From assembly GCA_027924585.1 (NCBI GenBank), contig BSBM01000442.1, positions 6,076,001 through 6,140,000 on the forward strand: a DNA stretch of 64,000 nt, given 5' to 3'. This stretch comes from Larix kaempferi (lineage: Eukaryota; Streptophyta; Pinopsida; Pinales; Pinaceae). Position numbers and translations under genes: made by a program. This document shows positions 12,056 to 23,605 of the stretch, piece after piece. The notes under the pieces were generated by a model. The model searched no databases and was not told the origin of the DNA. It saw only the letters and a program-made list of their open reading frames with translations. Positions within the stretch are counted from its first letter, which is position 1; each line of letters opens with the position of its first letter.

Positions 12056-13541
12056 TGACGAGCTTTTTAATTCTCTTTTAATTAAATTGAAATAGAAAGC
12101 TATGCATAAATTATCAACCCAAGGCCACAAAGGCTTATGAGCAACCTAACAAGATATATGCCAGACACTATAACTTTAAATGATTTTTAGCATAGAGGTG
12201 GTTTATGGATTACCAAACTAGAATTAAGATGCAACTATTGGTGAATAGACTTCTAGGAAATTGTCAATTACAGAAAGAATCTTGCAATCAAACCAAAGCA
12301 CTTAACTATCATATTTAAGAAATGTTCTGCTATGCTGCAATGTTCTACTATGCTACGGAAAGCAATTAACATCTAAATCTGATTTAACAAACTGAGAATT
12401 TCCTATGGAAGCAATTCGTTAAACCAAAGCTGTAATGAAGAAATTGGATAAACTAATTTAATTCTACAATCTGCTTCTACCATTACGCACTAGCAACAGA
12501 ATTCCAATAATGAGCTTAATGCATCCATTCACCACATAAGTAATTCTAACTCAATGTTCATCATCCATACATGCCCCTGTATTTACCAATGATAATAATA
12601 ATGACTATGCAATCCAGTCGTATCACTACTTAAAACATTCACACTAAGCTATGTTCAGCACACCAAATCTGAATACTAAACAATTAAATCAATCAACACT
12701 ACATCAACATTAACAACATGCATAAAGGAAAGAAATCCTAACTATAACAGAACCTATCATGGAAGGGGGCCCTGCCTTTGGCAACAGGGGCTGAACAACC
12801 AATCACTCACATGATATTGATCAACACATTCGAATCAGGTAAAGATAGGTTTTATATAAAAAGTCTGATAGCAGTGTTCAATAGATCTTATGCAAATTGG
12901 TGGCTAACCCTTCTGAAAGAGTTTCAATGTTTTTCTACATCAATGCTCATGAGAGAAATATGAAAGATCGTGCAGTTACAACAGATTTCCCAATAAGGCC
13001 CATCTACGAATCCTCAAAGAGATCTCATGAGCCATTCCAGGAGCCTATATCGTGGAAAGTGGATATGATCCCAGAAATATTGGAGCGGTCAACTATGAGT
13101 CATCATAGACCTGGAATGTTGAGTTGGGTACAAAATCTCCGGTCCTTGGATCGATTGCATCATCATCTATGCGCTGGGTAGGTTACCAAAGTGATGTAAA
13201 ATAACTTGCAGGAGAGAAATACATCAGCTTGATACCTATCGGTTATAGCTCGAGACTGAGATGCACATTGTCCAGCTCCCATAATTCCTTCATTTTGCAA
13301 CTTGTAGGTAAGATAATATTGAACCTGAAACACCACTTCTTTAGTAGGAAACAATGCCATCATAACTCTATCCAAATCATAAGCAATTGAAAAATAACAA
13401 AGAAAACGAGATCAATCCTTACCAAGGCCAAGATATTCCAAATGTAAGAAAGAGAGCAAGTGGTAATAACGGGTCAGGTCAAAAAGGTTCATAAATAAGG
13501 AAAATTATGAGAGCAAAAAGGGTCATATACACAGCCTGTTA
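12056..13541 (-). repeat. Element A 5' LTR
   Basis: Homologous to 1079-2579. Its outer terminus is degraded (GCCTGTTA instead of GCTCGTCA) but is directly followed by the TSD ATTAC. Initiation for element A would occur within this copy on the minus strand. Confidence 0.95.
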
Positions 13542-13546
13542 ATTAC

Positions 13547-13917
13547 CATGCCCCTCCTCTTCAAACAGGTGCTGTCCTCAACACTTGAATAAATTTGTAT
13601 GTTTCTACATGAAGAAGGCATCTTCCCATGCCACTTATTCTATTGGCAAGTTCTTACACTTGATGAGGTACTTAGTAATTTCTTGATTTTGCAGTTGCTT
13701 GATCCTTGTGTCAAGGATTTTTTAAGGTTCTAATATTGATTTCACTTATTCATCAATCTTTGTAAAATGTTTTGTATTGGGATATTCTCACAAATTACCT
13801 TTTTAGGCAAGAAACATGGAAATCTAGATTTATATGTCAATACGGAGGCAACTCCAATTTGTAAGCCATACTTCCAAACCTCTATAACACCTTATAGAGA
13901 CCATAGTACTTGGGGTG
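13547..13917 (-). pseudogene. Element C pol C-terminus: integrase GPF/Y region and chromodomain
   Basis: Minus-strand translation with several stops reads HPKYYGLYKVL, YKLELPPY and DFHVSCLKR, the canonical integrase C-terminal block of gypsy elements. It is followed in a shifted frame by ILDTRIKQLQNQEITKYLIK and VAWEDAFFM, a clear chromodomain core, and ends HLFEEEGHGN. A chromodomain targets new insertions to modified chromatin. This is the tail of a pol whose upstream part resumes at 39279 beyond element B. Element A inserted at its right-hand plus-strand edge, next to the pol stop. Confidence 0.9.
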
Positions 13918-13922
13918 AATGC
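13918..13922. other. Probable left TSD of element B (AATGC)
   Basis: AATGC at 13918-13922 recurs at 39274-39278. Joining the two flanks through one copy restores the integrase reading from element C across the break, apart from a small frame disturbance. Confidence 0.7.
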
Positions 13923-14796
13923 AACACCCCATTTTTCACCCTAATATGTGATTATGTATTTAACAAAACACGGGCTAGATGCCAGACTTATATTGTTTAG
14001 GAGACCATGAATATTGTAAATTTTGTACTTGTTAATATAAAAATCCCTAACAACTGCAAGTGAATAAGGACAACGAAGATATGGGGGCTATGAATCCACA
14101 AGTGGGGGAAATAAAAGGGGATAAGGGGTGATGACCCTAGCTAATGTCCTTAGCCTTCATTAACCTTTTTAACCCAAAATTCCTTAACCATAGTTGAGTG
14201 TCACTTTAATTAAGCATGAGATTGATGATCCTAAGTCAGATTAAGAGGGACAAGCGATCACTTCTAGGGGAGCCACTTGTCAAGATGAGAACATGCCTAT
14301 ATCTTGTTTAAAATCATCCAGGAGGGTTCATTCATTCATTCCATCATTGATATTGTCTATCATCATGGCCATCATGAGAATATGAACCAAATAAATGGAA
14401 CCAGAACTACCAAAACCTTCACACATGAAGTATTGTGATAAAATGGTAAAAATGGGCTTGGAGCCCATGTGAGAGAGACTGGGATACAATTATCCACCTA
14501 GGAACCTTACATGGAAAATTCCTAGCTAGGTGATGCTGGAGCACTACAAGAGAATGGGGATATCTCGAGGTACTATGAGGAAGAGAAGGGGGTACCATCC
14601 CTTGTGTTGTGCAGGTTGATGAGGAATGAGTGTAGGGGTGGGGACAACTGTGGAGGGGGTTTCTAGTCCTTTGGATAGTGTGAGTGATTTTGAGTAAACT
14701 ATTTGGGAATCCACCCCCTCATGGAATGATATCCTTAGCTCAGGGGTATCCTCTATCAAATAAATAGAAGGCTTGACAAAGTTCATATGGTTGGGA
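13923..14796 (+). repeat. Element B 5' LTR, first part
   Basis: Matches 38041 onward (AACACCCCATTTTT..., then the shared GGGGATAAGGGGTGATGACC block) until LINE G interrupts it. The last 19 bases (14778-14796) are the left copy of the LINE G TSD. Confidence 0.93.
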
Positions 14797-14939
14797 TATA
14801 GGATAATCATATGATTGTCATATGATTATGGAGACAAATAAAAGAAAAAGTTTTGAGTCAAGGGATGAGGGTTTGTTTGGAGGCTGGGGTTTGTTTGATG
14901 GTTGTGGAACCGTAAGATTCCCCCTACATACTTGGTGTA

Positions 14940-16429
14940 ATGGTTGAGTACGACCCCCTTGTGGATTATAGTGAGGATTATATGTTAGAAGTATATATTT
15001 TTGGACATGTGGAGCCACTTTTACATCTGTCAAATGAGGTCGATTTGGCGGATGAAGATAATATTGGGAGGCTCGAGGTGAAGGAATTGAAGGAAAAAAT
15101 CAGATATCCCTTGTTCTCATGGTCCAATATGGATCTAGACTCTTCAGAGTCTTTATGCATTGACATGAAAAATGGTGAGGCTCAATTTCTCTCCCATAAA
15201 CAAACAGAGCTAGGTTTTCGAGCTCCCCTACTATAAAGGGTCTTGTTTCTTCATAAGAGATGCCTGATTGTGTTGCGGTGAATCCCCCTCCCATTGTATC
15301 AAATGCGGAGGATTCAATGGATTTAGATTAAGGTGGCGTTGAGTTGAAGAAGACAAGTTTATGTAATGAGTATGCTCAGCATGTGGTAAAGTGAGATAAT
15401 CGTAAGTGAAAGAACGTGATAAAGTCTCATGGAGGTGGATTTTCTCTAGACATGGAGGAGGAGTTTTAAGTGGCTCATATTGTTCTTTTGTCAGGTAAAA
15501 ATTTAGTGGGTAAATTCCTTGGATGGAAGGTGAATGTTTATAGTCTTAATCAACGAATACAAAAATTTTGGGTTCCTATTATTGACTATGGGCCAATTTT
15601 TCACCTGCTCGAGAAAGGATGGATAGGGTTCATTTTTCCAATGATGAAGAATGCGAATAAAATTTTCTGAAGATTCTAGTTTTGAGATAAGTCTTATATG
15701 TCAATTAAGTCATGGAACCCATATTTTGATGCTCATCGGGAATTTATTTGAGCCATTCCAGTCTAGGTCAAATTTCCTCGGCTGCCTATGGAATTACATA
15801 ATGATCCCTCCTTGAAGTATATCAATGATTCATTAGGTAAGTTCATCCTTGTAGATTATTTGTAAGTCTCTCAATGCTCGATTTGTAGTAAAATTATTGG
15901 TTGAATGAATCAATGGAAATTGAGATTGGCTCCTCAAAGTACTTACATATTCTTGACTACATGAAATTTTTTTTAAGTGTGTGAGGTTCCACCAATATGG
16001 CCATACCGCTCAATATTGTGATAATCACTTTGTGAAAAAGGTTTGGAGAACAAAGCATCCTTAGGGTTTCCTGCAGTCCTATTGGGAAGGGCTCATCTTA
16101 TGCCTCCTCATCACTCCCTTCTGAGCATATGCCTAAGGAAAAACAGGTGGATCTTGGCCCTTCCTTATCTTTGCAAAGTGACATTGAAGAACGAGAGGGG
16201 GTCCACATTGGCTCCTTAATCATTCCTTTGGAGGGAAAGATTTCCCAAAACTCTCTTACTTCAGACTTTCTTGATCTTTCCCATTCCCAAAATTAGAATT
16301 TAAATAATTTATGGAAGTCTATCACTCTATCAGTGGAGCCTAGCGCTGATTGTATCAATAATTTGGGACCTTTTACTAAAAGACGTGTCAATTTGGAGGG
16401 TAATTCGAGGTATCCAAACTTAACTCTTG
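14940..16429 (+). pseudogene. LINE G ORF1, 5' part
   Basis: Degenerate RNA-binding ORF1 of a plant L1. Around 15470-15670 the frame reads GKNLVGKFLGWKVNVYSLNQ and WVPIIDYGPIFHLLEKGWIG, matching the DUF4283-type N-terminal domain of plant LINE ORF1 proteins. Further on, LRLPMELHN-like and YINDSLGKFILVDY fit the following conserved block. A zinc knuckle at about 15979-16020 reads CVRFHQYGHTAQYC, with Phe in place of the second Cys. The ORF is interrupted at 16429 by copia element E, inserted at TCTTG, and its tail resumes at 23195. Stops and frameshifts make it a pseudogene. Confidence 0.78.
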
Positions 16430-17067
16430 TGTTAGTTTTTCATCATTTAATTCAATATGATATAGGATCTTAACTGAGAGAACAACATCTATAGAATATA
16501 AAACATAAGAGACAAGAGACAAAAAGCATTTCATTGGGGAAAACCAAGAAGGTGAAAAACCTTGCAACTTCCTCAAAGATAGAATGAACACCAATACAAA
16601 GATCACAAAGATAAAACCCCAAAAGATAAGTGTCTTCAGCAGCTACTCCTCCTCCACTTGTGTGCACTCCTCCTCCCTCTCACTAATGCGAAGTGAGTGA
16701 GTGTGTGAATGTGTAAAATGAGAGAGACACGCTCTCTATCTCTATTTATACACTACTTCACTTGTCTTTTAACTCTAACTAGGTCTGCCCCAACTTAACC
16801 ACTTAACATAATGTTGACTGGGCCAACCCCCACTAGGGTGGTCTAATAACCCTTTAACCCACATGACTCATACAGGGACGACCCCATCAAGGTGGTCTAA
16901 TAACCCATCAAGTATAAGTTACGACACTTACAATATAACTTGCGACACTTGCAAGTACAATTGATGACACTTCCAATCATAGGAATAATACATCTCCATT
17001 GGGGATACAATAAAGTACAAATACAATATACAAGTGAATATCTTCCGAAGTTACAAATGCATCAACA
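16430..17067 (-). repeat. Element E 3' LTR
   Basis: Homologous to 22558-23189 and, inverted, to 60553-61159. A minus-strand TATA-like box lies around 16742-16749. Three phased copies of a CGACACTT-type motif are present (16922, 16943, and a TGACACTT variant near 16964). Confidence 0.95.
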
Positions 17068-17076
17068 CTCCCTCTT
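17068..17076 (-). other. Element E polypurine tract
   Basis: Minus-strand AAGAGGGAG immediately precedes the 3' LTR, as expected for the copia plus-strand primer. Confidence 0.85.
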
Positions 17077-17339
17077 AACTAGGAAGGTATTCTCTTGACA
17101 CAGGTCATCAATACATATACGCACAAGTCTTCAATTCTGGAGCTAGATCATCGTCACTGGATCACGGAGCATCATCATCACTGCTACTGTACTCGTCATC
17201 TCGATCACTAGGCTATCTCTCAATTCTTCTCGTCATAGGAAGTTCTACAGAGCCAGCCCTTTTTCATGCTGGTTGTAGGCCTAGCCTCCTGTATGTATTC
17301 ATCATCTTTGGCAATACTTTGGAATCCTCAGGACTGATT

Positions 17340-18062
17340 ACGTGCATCAAAAAAACCTTGAAAGAGCATCCCAGGACAGACTATAGGATCTCCTAGGATC
17401 TTTTACATGTGACCATCACAAAACCTCGAAAGAGCATCCAAGCACATACTATCGGATCTCCCAATATCTTTTCTATGTGACCACCACCACAAAACCTCAA
17501 AAGAGCATCCTAGCACAGACTATAGGATCTCCCAGGATCTTTTCTATGTGGTTAGGAAAAACCTTAAAAGAGTGTCTTGCAACCTGCAAGAACTCTAAAG
17601 AGCATCCCATGACTTTTACGAGCACATAGCTCAACCTATCGGATCTCCAGGACTGATTACATGCCTCTAGTAGCAAAACCTCGAAAGAGCATCCTAGCAC
17701 AGACTATAGGATCTCCTGGGATCTTTTCTATGATACCTGTAGCAAAACCTTGAAAGAGCATCCGAGCACAGACTATTGGATCTCCCAGGATATTTTCTAT
17801 GCTACCTGCACAACCTATCTGCGACCAACCTATAGCAAAACCTCGAAAGAGCATCCGAGCATAGACTATCGGATCTCCCAGGATCTTTTCTATGCTACTT
17901 GTAGCAAAACCTCAAAAGAGCATCCAAGCACAGACTATCGGATCTCCTAGGATCTTTTACATGCTACCTGTACAATTTGTCTGCGGACGACCTGTAGCAA
18001 AACCTCGAAAGAGTATCCGAGCTCAGACTATCAGATCTCCCGGGATCTTTTCTATGCTACCT
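17340..18062 (-). repeat. Tandem array of about nine 67-95 bp units in element E 3' region
   Basis: The core AAAACCTCGAAAGAGCATCC followed by ...GCACAGACTATCGGATCTCC and AGGATCTTTTCTATG recurs at about 17350, 17418, 17489, 17560, 17675, 17742, 17835, 17902 and 17997. Spacer segments between cores vary. The array lies between the end of pol and the 3' LTR, so it would be in the 3' untranslated part of the transcript. Confidence 0.9.
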
Positions 18063-18079
18063 GCAGCAATCTTTCCGCG

Positions 18080-18420
18080 GCCGCGGAGTATCATCCTGAT
18101 ACTTATGATCATACTAATCATCATCATATAGTACATCATCCTGATGCACATCATCATCACATGATCACCCTGATCATATACATAGCATCATCCTGATGCA
18201 CATCATCATCACATGATCACCCTAATCATATACACAGCATAATCCTTATGCATATCATCTGGAGCATCGTCCTGATGCTCATCACACATGATCATCCTGA
18301 TCATATACACAGCATCATGCTAATGCATATCATCTGGAGCATCATCCTGATGCTCATCATACATGATCATCTTGATCATCATCATAGTAGAAACTGGAGC
18401 ATCATCCTGATGCTCATCAC
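18080..18420 (-). repeat. ATC-rich tandem array in element E 3' region
   Basis: Repeated blocks of CATCATCCTGATGC, CACATGATCACCCTGATCAT and ATACACAGCAT, with higher-order units of about 50-75 bp. The motif ATGATCAT and its variants are palindromic. It lies directly beside the preceding array; no coding content was recognised. Confidence 0.85.
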
Positions 18421-18479
18421 ATAGCGTTTACATCCACAGCCATGGGAAGGATCCTCCTACCACCATTCTTGGAATGGCT

Positions 18480-20060
18480 CCCGCAAATGTGTCCCATCAC
18501 TTCTTCCTCGAAGTACCTTTTATCTGAAGAACACAAAGCCTCTCTTTGAAGTACTCAAACTTCACTCTAGCTAGTGGTTTGGTCAATACATCTGCAATCT
18601 AATCATCTGTCGCAACATACAGGAGCTTCACTGCTCCTCTCTACACCATATCCTTGATATAGTGATATTTGATCTTGATGTGCTTCGACCTGTCATGGAA
18701 CACCGGGTTCTCAGACAACTTTACACAACTCTAGTTGTCACAGAAGATACAGGTAGCATCCAATGGGAGATCAAATAACTCAGATAGTAGCTTCCTAAGC
18801 CATACTGCCTCACAACTGGCCGAACAAGCTGCGACATACTCTGCTTCGGCTGTACTCAGTGCTACGCAAGACTGATTCCTGCTAAACCAAGAGATCACAC
18901 ATGATCCCATACTAAAGAAACACCCCAAAGTGCTCTTCCTATCTGCAGCACTGCCTGCCCAATCTCAGAATATGCTTTACAACAATCAGGTGAACATGTC
19001 TAGGATCTGTCAGAAACTGGCTCAACGTGTTCACCGCAAAGCAAATATCTAGTCTCGTGTTCGTCAGGTACATCAAGGACCCAATCATCTGATGATACAT
19101 CGTGGCATCAACCGACTCTGATGAAGCATCACTTAATAGATTTAGGTTCAATGCCATAGGTGTGGCCATGGCCTTGCAGTCCATCATCCCGAACCGCTTC
19201 AGAATCTCTATTGCATACTTCCCTTGTCCAAGGAAGATTCCATCTACACTCTGCCACACCTTCATGCCTAGAAAGTAATGCATCATACCCAAGTCCTTCA
19301 TCTCGAACTTGGTAGCAAGCTTCCTCTTCGTATCGGCAATCAACCTATCCTCTCCTATCAACAAGTCATCCACATACAATAATAGGAGTATCACCAGATT
19401 GCCTTCCTCAACCTTGTAGTAAAGCTTGGAATCCGCTTTACACTTGGTAAAGCCCAAACTGGTCAGGAAGCTGTATATCCTGCCGTATCATGTCCTAGGT
19501 GCTTTTTTCAAACTGTACAAGGCTTTCTTCAATTTGCACACATGTGACTCCCTGTCATGTCAAATCCGAGTGGCTGCTCCACATACAATTCCTCTTCGAC
19601 TACACCATTCAAGAAAGTTGTCTTGAAATCCATCTGGTGTATCTTCCACTTCATTATTGCAGCCAGAGCAAGTACTATTCTGATGGAAGTGTATCTGGCT
19701 ACAGGTGCAAAAGTCTCTTCATAATCTATCCCTTCTTTCTGGGAGAAGCCACGAGCCACAAACCTTGCCTTGTATTTCTCTATGCTACCATCTGCAGCAT
19801 TCTTGATCTTGTAGATCCACTTGGAAGTCACAATAGACTTCCCTTCTGGTCTTGGGACCACATCCCAAACATCATTCTTCATGATCGACTGGTACTCCTC
19901 GATCATGTCATCCTTCAATTACTGCGTCTCGGATCCTGGGAACTTCAGATTCTTCAATATCTTCAATAGATAGTTTTCTTGAACTTCGTTGCCAGAAAAA
20001 ATGTTGTAGTTGAGTCTTCGTCGCTTGTTCTTCGAAACAAGTCTCTCTTGTAGGTGATGA
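18480..20060 (-). pseudogene. pol: Element E reverse transcriptase and RNase H
   Basis: Minus-strand copia pol remnant. The RT N-terminal half (19529-19918) shows VWDVVPRPEGKSIVTSKWIY, KARFVARGFSQKEGIDYEET and APVARYTSIRIVLA. After a frameshift, 18939-19457 carries the catalytic YVDD (19365-19376) and KFEMKDLGMMHYFLGM. RNase H (18500-18928) shows STAEAEYVAACSASCEAVWL and the C-terminal ADVLTKPLARVKFEYF. Upstream (19920-20060) a linker reads ..SIEDIEESEVPRIRDAVIEG. At least three frameshifts and several stops are present. The upstream integrase is absent; the frame begins instead after an acceptor-like TTGTAG at about 20073. Confidence 0.9.
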
Positions 20061-21400
20061 TACATGATCTTTCCTACAAGACAATCTCAATTGCATGATT
20101 AGAAACATCTCATAGATTTTAGAACAAATTCTTACACATAAAGACATATGTCATACAGTCATGCAATTATCTTATCCAATGCTTCAATACAACATTTATC
20201 CATATCCCGTAACTTTCTAGATGCCTTCCATCTCTACCAAAACATTGTTAAGAGTGTGCACAACTCCCAACATGTTAGCAAAGAGGTTTCATTCTAGATA
20301 AGTATCAATGGAATGTTGTACAGTACCATGGGCCACTTACCCATTACTATATTAGTAGTATCTTGTTCATTAATGCAACCTTTTCTAAAATGAATAATAT
20401 ACATCCTAAATCTAGGAACATAAGTATGTACATGACTGAACAAAATCATATATACAAAAAATGACAATTTAAATACTTATCTTTGTTTGCTTGTTGAGTG
20501 GAATCCCTCTCAATCTTTGATTCCTTGCAGGAACTACTGGAGAGTGCTCCCTCTTGATCTTTGCTTCCTGGATTATCTGTCTTTGAACTTATATCCATCC
20601 TGGACCACTATGCATGCTTAAGTGTGCACTAGTGTCATCATTGTATCATCCCCAAGATCTCATACATAATCATACATGCATTAGTATAATCTCAATACTA
20701 TCAAAACATTATGATTCTAAATATGTATGGTCATGATCATTTCATACACAGGTAATTTGTCACAAGCATTTAGCATTCAAGGTTTCAGGGAGGACTTATT
20801 TTACTTATGCATATTCTTCTTTTGACCATGGACTCTTCTAGTTTGTCATATCATTAATCAAACTAAGAAGCATAATATGCATAGACCCATGATTATTCAA
20901 ACCTATAACTTCATGAATAATCATTATCAATTATACAAAAGTATACTTATATAAGATCCTAACACAAGGTAGGATTCTAAATCGATATAGGAAAACATAC
21001 CTGGATTATCATGCTTGCTAGTTATGTCTTACATACCTCATAAGTAGATCTTCTATGTGATCAATGGTTATGGATGAGTCTTTGTCTTCATGTCACCATG
21101 GTCATATGTTCTTGATCTAGAACTTGATTTGTCTTTCGTGATGTACCTTTCATTTTAGTGGACAGCGTCATCCTCATACAACACCACAGTGCATTAGTAC
21201 AATCATAAGTGTCATAACCCTAATCAATGAATATCTTCTATAATGCTTATGCATTCATACTTTTACTAAGGTGGTAAGCCAAGTTTAAAATTGATCAAGA
21301 TTGTACTAATAATACGAAGACAAACATATCATAAACTTAATCATGAACAAATTTCAAAACATACCTGAATCTCTTCAAGTCATACCTGTCGGGATTGCTT
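20061..21400 (-). other. Intron/exon-like segment replacing gag-PR-IN in element E
   Basis: Read on the minus strand, this AT-rich stretch has no retroviral motif. It repeatedly shows splice-site-like junctions: CAG^GTATGACTTG, TTCAG^GTATGTTTTG (about 21361), TATGAG^GTATGTAAG (about 21037), ATCCAG^GTATGTTTTCC (about 20999), and acceptor-like GTCCAG^GATGG (about 20600) and CTTGTAG^GAAAG (about 20073). TACTAAT branch-point-like motifs lie near 21200 and 20680. Short exon-like pieces between them look coding-like but are not recognisable. It may be a captured host gene fragment, or an unrelated insertion with coincidental motifs. Confidence 0.45.
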
Positions 21401-21500
21401 GTAGCCTTCTTATGTAAGGCCATAGCCTCATCTCCCTCTAGAACTGGAACTTCTTCACTTATGCAAGTGTCCAATTCATTCTCTTATAGGATTAATCCAA
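21401..21500 (-). pseudogene. gag: Element E gag stub
   Basis: Minus-strand translation gives ENELDTCISEEVPV and EAMALHKK, matching the element F gag (ENELDTYTSEEVPVPE and KALHKK at about 61834-61910). The match stops right after ALHKK, where the intron-like segment starts. The gag N-terminus present in F (61745-61810) is also missing, through a precise 114-nt gap. Confidence 0.8.
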
Positions 21501-22545
21501 TCCACTTTGATTTACTGAAACTGGATCTGGAGCTGGATTAGGGTTTGTCAGAGAAACCCTAAAAATTCAAACTTTGAATTTCAAACTTCTGATTGGATGA
21601 AAAGATGCACCTTGCTGAGCTAATCAAGTTGGTATAATTCAATTTTGAAATATACAAAATTTGACCCCTCAAAAATGACTTTAAAAGTTTCGGATCTGTG
21701 GCTTCTATCAAATTTTGGTTTTCTGGTCAAAATCCCGAACTAGGGTTTGAAAGAGCCCGAGGTTCTACCCAACCAAAAAATTTGATCTTAGTCTCTAAAT
21801 TTCTATTTTGATGAGGATCATCCAGCCATGGTCTCGAATTCCAAAAATTCCAACTTTTTCAGAAACCCTAATTTCCCGCACCAGTGACAAACCAAAATTG
21901 AAAGTGCTCAGAATCCAATTATGTTTTGAACAGAAATATATGTCATATTGTTTCTGATGTATCTCTGAAATTTTGGATCCTCAAGGTCTAAAAATTTGGC
22001 CTATGGTAGAATGACCTGTCATCTTTCCAACCCCATAGATTTGAGCTCTAATGGATTCTCTGAGAGAGAGATATGCCAAGTGTTGCAACGTGACCTGTTT
22101 ATGGGATGAAACAGTATAGCGAACTTGTACGGAATGCCATGTGTCACTGTTTCAACTTTGGCCTTTGAAACCTAGACCTGTGAAACTACAGTCTATTACC
22201 TAAATTCCAATTTTTACGGAATTCCATTTGGAGCTTCCTAGCCCAATATATGACCTTTGTGCCTAGGTCACCTGTTTAGGGATGCATTCTGGAAGAGGTG
22301 GAAACCCTAACTTGTACGAATCATATCTCACAAAGTAAAAACAATCTGAGGCTGAGCTTTAGACACAAGGTAAATGAACATTTGATATTCGACTTGTAAA
22401 CGTTTTATATCTTGAACCTTCTCCAAAATGGATTTATAGCGAAAGTTCCACGATGACTATATTTTACTATATCAAGCCCTAGCTTCCAATTTGTCGCAAG
22501 TGCAACAAATGTCATAAATGCCATACAATGCCTTCCTTCAGGCTA
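21501..22545 (-). other. Element E 5' untranslated leader
   Basis: The minus strand is homologous to the F leader at 61172-61698 (shared TTTTTAGGGTTTCTCT, CCAGATCCAGTTT and TTGAGGGGTCAAATTTTG blocks). It is longer than in F. No ORF is supported. Confidence 0.8.
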
Positions 22546-22557
22546 GCTTTCATACCA
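22546..22557 (-). other. Element E primer-binding site, initiator-Met type
   Basis: Minus-strand TGGTATGAAAGC abuts the 5' LTR and matches the usual plant copia site TGGTATCAGAGC at 10 of 12 positions. Confidence 0.88.
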
Positions 22558-23189
22558 TGTTAGTTTTTCATCATTTAATTCAATATGATATAGGATCATA
22601 ACTGAGAGAACAACATGTACAACATATCAAACATAAGAGACAAGAGACACAAAGCATTTCACTGGGGAAAACCAAGAAGGTGAAAAACCCCACAACTTCC
22701 TCAGAGATAGAATGAGCACTAATACAAAGATCACAAAGATAAAACCCCAAAAGATAGATGTCTTCAGCAGCTATGCCTCCTCCACTTGTATGCACTCCTC
22801 CTCTCTCTCACTAATGCGAAGTGAGTGAGTGTGTGAATGTGTAAAATTAGAGAGAGACATTCTCTATTTATACACTACTTCACTTGTCTTTTAACTCTAA
22901 CTAGGTCGGCCCCAACTTAACCACTTAACATAATGTTGACTGGGCCGACCCCCACTAGGGTGGTCTAATAACCCTTTAACCCATATGACTCATACAGGGC
23001 CGAACCCATCAAGGTGGTCTAATAACCCATCAAGTATAAGTTACAACACTTACAATATAACTTGCGACACTTGCAAGTACAACTAACGACACTTCCAATT
23101 GGAGGAGTAATACATCTCCGTTGGGGATACAATAAAGTACAAATACAATATACAAGTGAATATCTTCCAAAGTTACAAATACATCAACA
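22558..23189 (-). repeat. Element E 5' LTR
   Basis: Partner of 16430-17067. It has the same phased CGACACTT-type motifs (23044 as CAACACTT, 23065, 23087) and a minus-strand TATA-like box near 22864-22871. Confidence 0.95.
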
Positions 23190-23194
23190 TCTTG

Positions 23195-23605
23195 GTTTGG
23201 ATAAAAGCTCAAACTTGATGGTGTCTTCCTCGATGGACCCTACAGGTGGGTCCTTTCCTCCAGACGCCATGGTAATCAACCTCTCAAATGATTCGGATAT
23301 CAAAGGAAGATCCATAAGGACCCTTTTAAGGTCTTAGGTGGCTTGGGAATTAAAGGATATCCTTCCAAAAGTAGGGGAGGTGGTCACTATGACCTCCAAC
23401 CTATATCTGTTTGTCTCTCGCATCCTAGTTCTTAGTTTGGAAGTTTGACACTTGATACTTTGAAATATTCCCAGGGCTCTAAAGTGGGTCGTAAATAATC
23501 TCTAAAACATGCTCAGGATTAGTCCATTTGCAAAGTCAACCAAGTTAAGAAAAATATTTTTCTAGGGGTTCTTAGAGCATTGAATACCCCAAGTGGGGGT
23601 TATAC
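23195..23605 (+). pseudogene. LINE G ORF1 tail and inter-ORF region
   Basis: Continuation of LINE G ORF1 after element E and its second TCTTG copy. The frames are broken by stops and no firm motif is left. It ends just before the ORF2 start at 23606. Confidence 0.5.

Larger units (their letters stand above)
1079..13541 (-). mobile_element. Element A: Athila-like Ty3/gypsy retrotransposon with an extra ORF
   Basis: A 12.46-kb complete element on the minus strand. It has LTRs of 1501 bp (left) and 1486 bp (right), starting TGACGAGC and ending in its complement in the left copy, and a perfect TSD ATTAC (1074-1078 and 13542-13546). Order on the minus strand: 5' LTR, tRNA-Asp-type primer-binding site, gag, protease, reverse transcriptase, RNase H, integrase, spacer with minisatellite, coiled-coil ORF, polypurine tract, 3' LTR. 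The Asp primer site, FMDD reverse transcriptase and large gag C-terminal extension fit the Athila branch of non-chromodomain gypsy elements. Every ORF has stops. Over the first 160 bp the LTRs differ at roughly 12 positions by hand count. The element sits at the pol end of element C. Confidence 0.95.
16430..23189 (-). mobile_element. Element E: Ty1/copia element with a non-retroviral internal segment
   Basis: Minus-strand element of 6760 bp with LTRs of 638 bp (16430-17067) and 632 bp (22558-23189), ends TGTT...AACA, and a perfect TSD TCTTG (16425-16429 and 23190-23194). The primer site next to the right LTR and the polypurine tract next to the left LTR fix the direction. It retains RT and RNase H but only a short stub of gag, and no recognisable protease or integrase. 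A segment of about 1.3 kb of intron-like sequence lies in their place. The LTRs and leader are homologous to element F at 60553, which is a fuller member of the family. Hand comparison of about 215 bp of the LTRs gives roughly 8% difference. Confidence 0.93.

Noticed and set aside
17340-18420. Regularly spaced repeats reminiscent of a CRISPR array
   Set aside because: Units are imperfect, spacers are short and repeat-derived, and the array sits inside a plant copia element.
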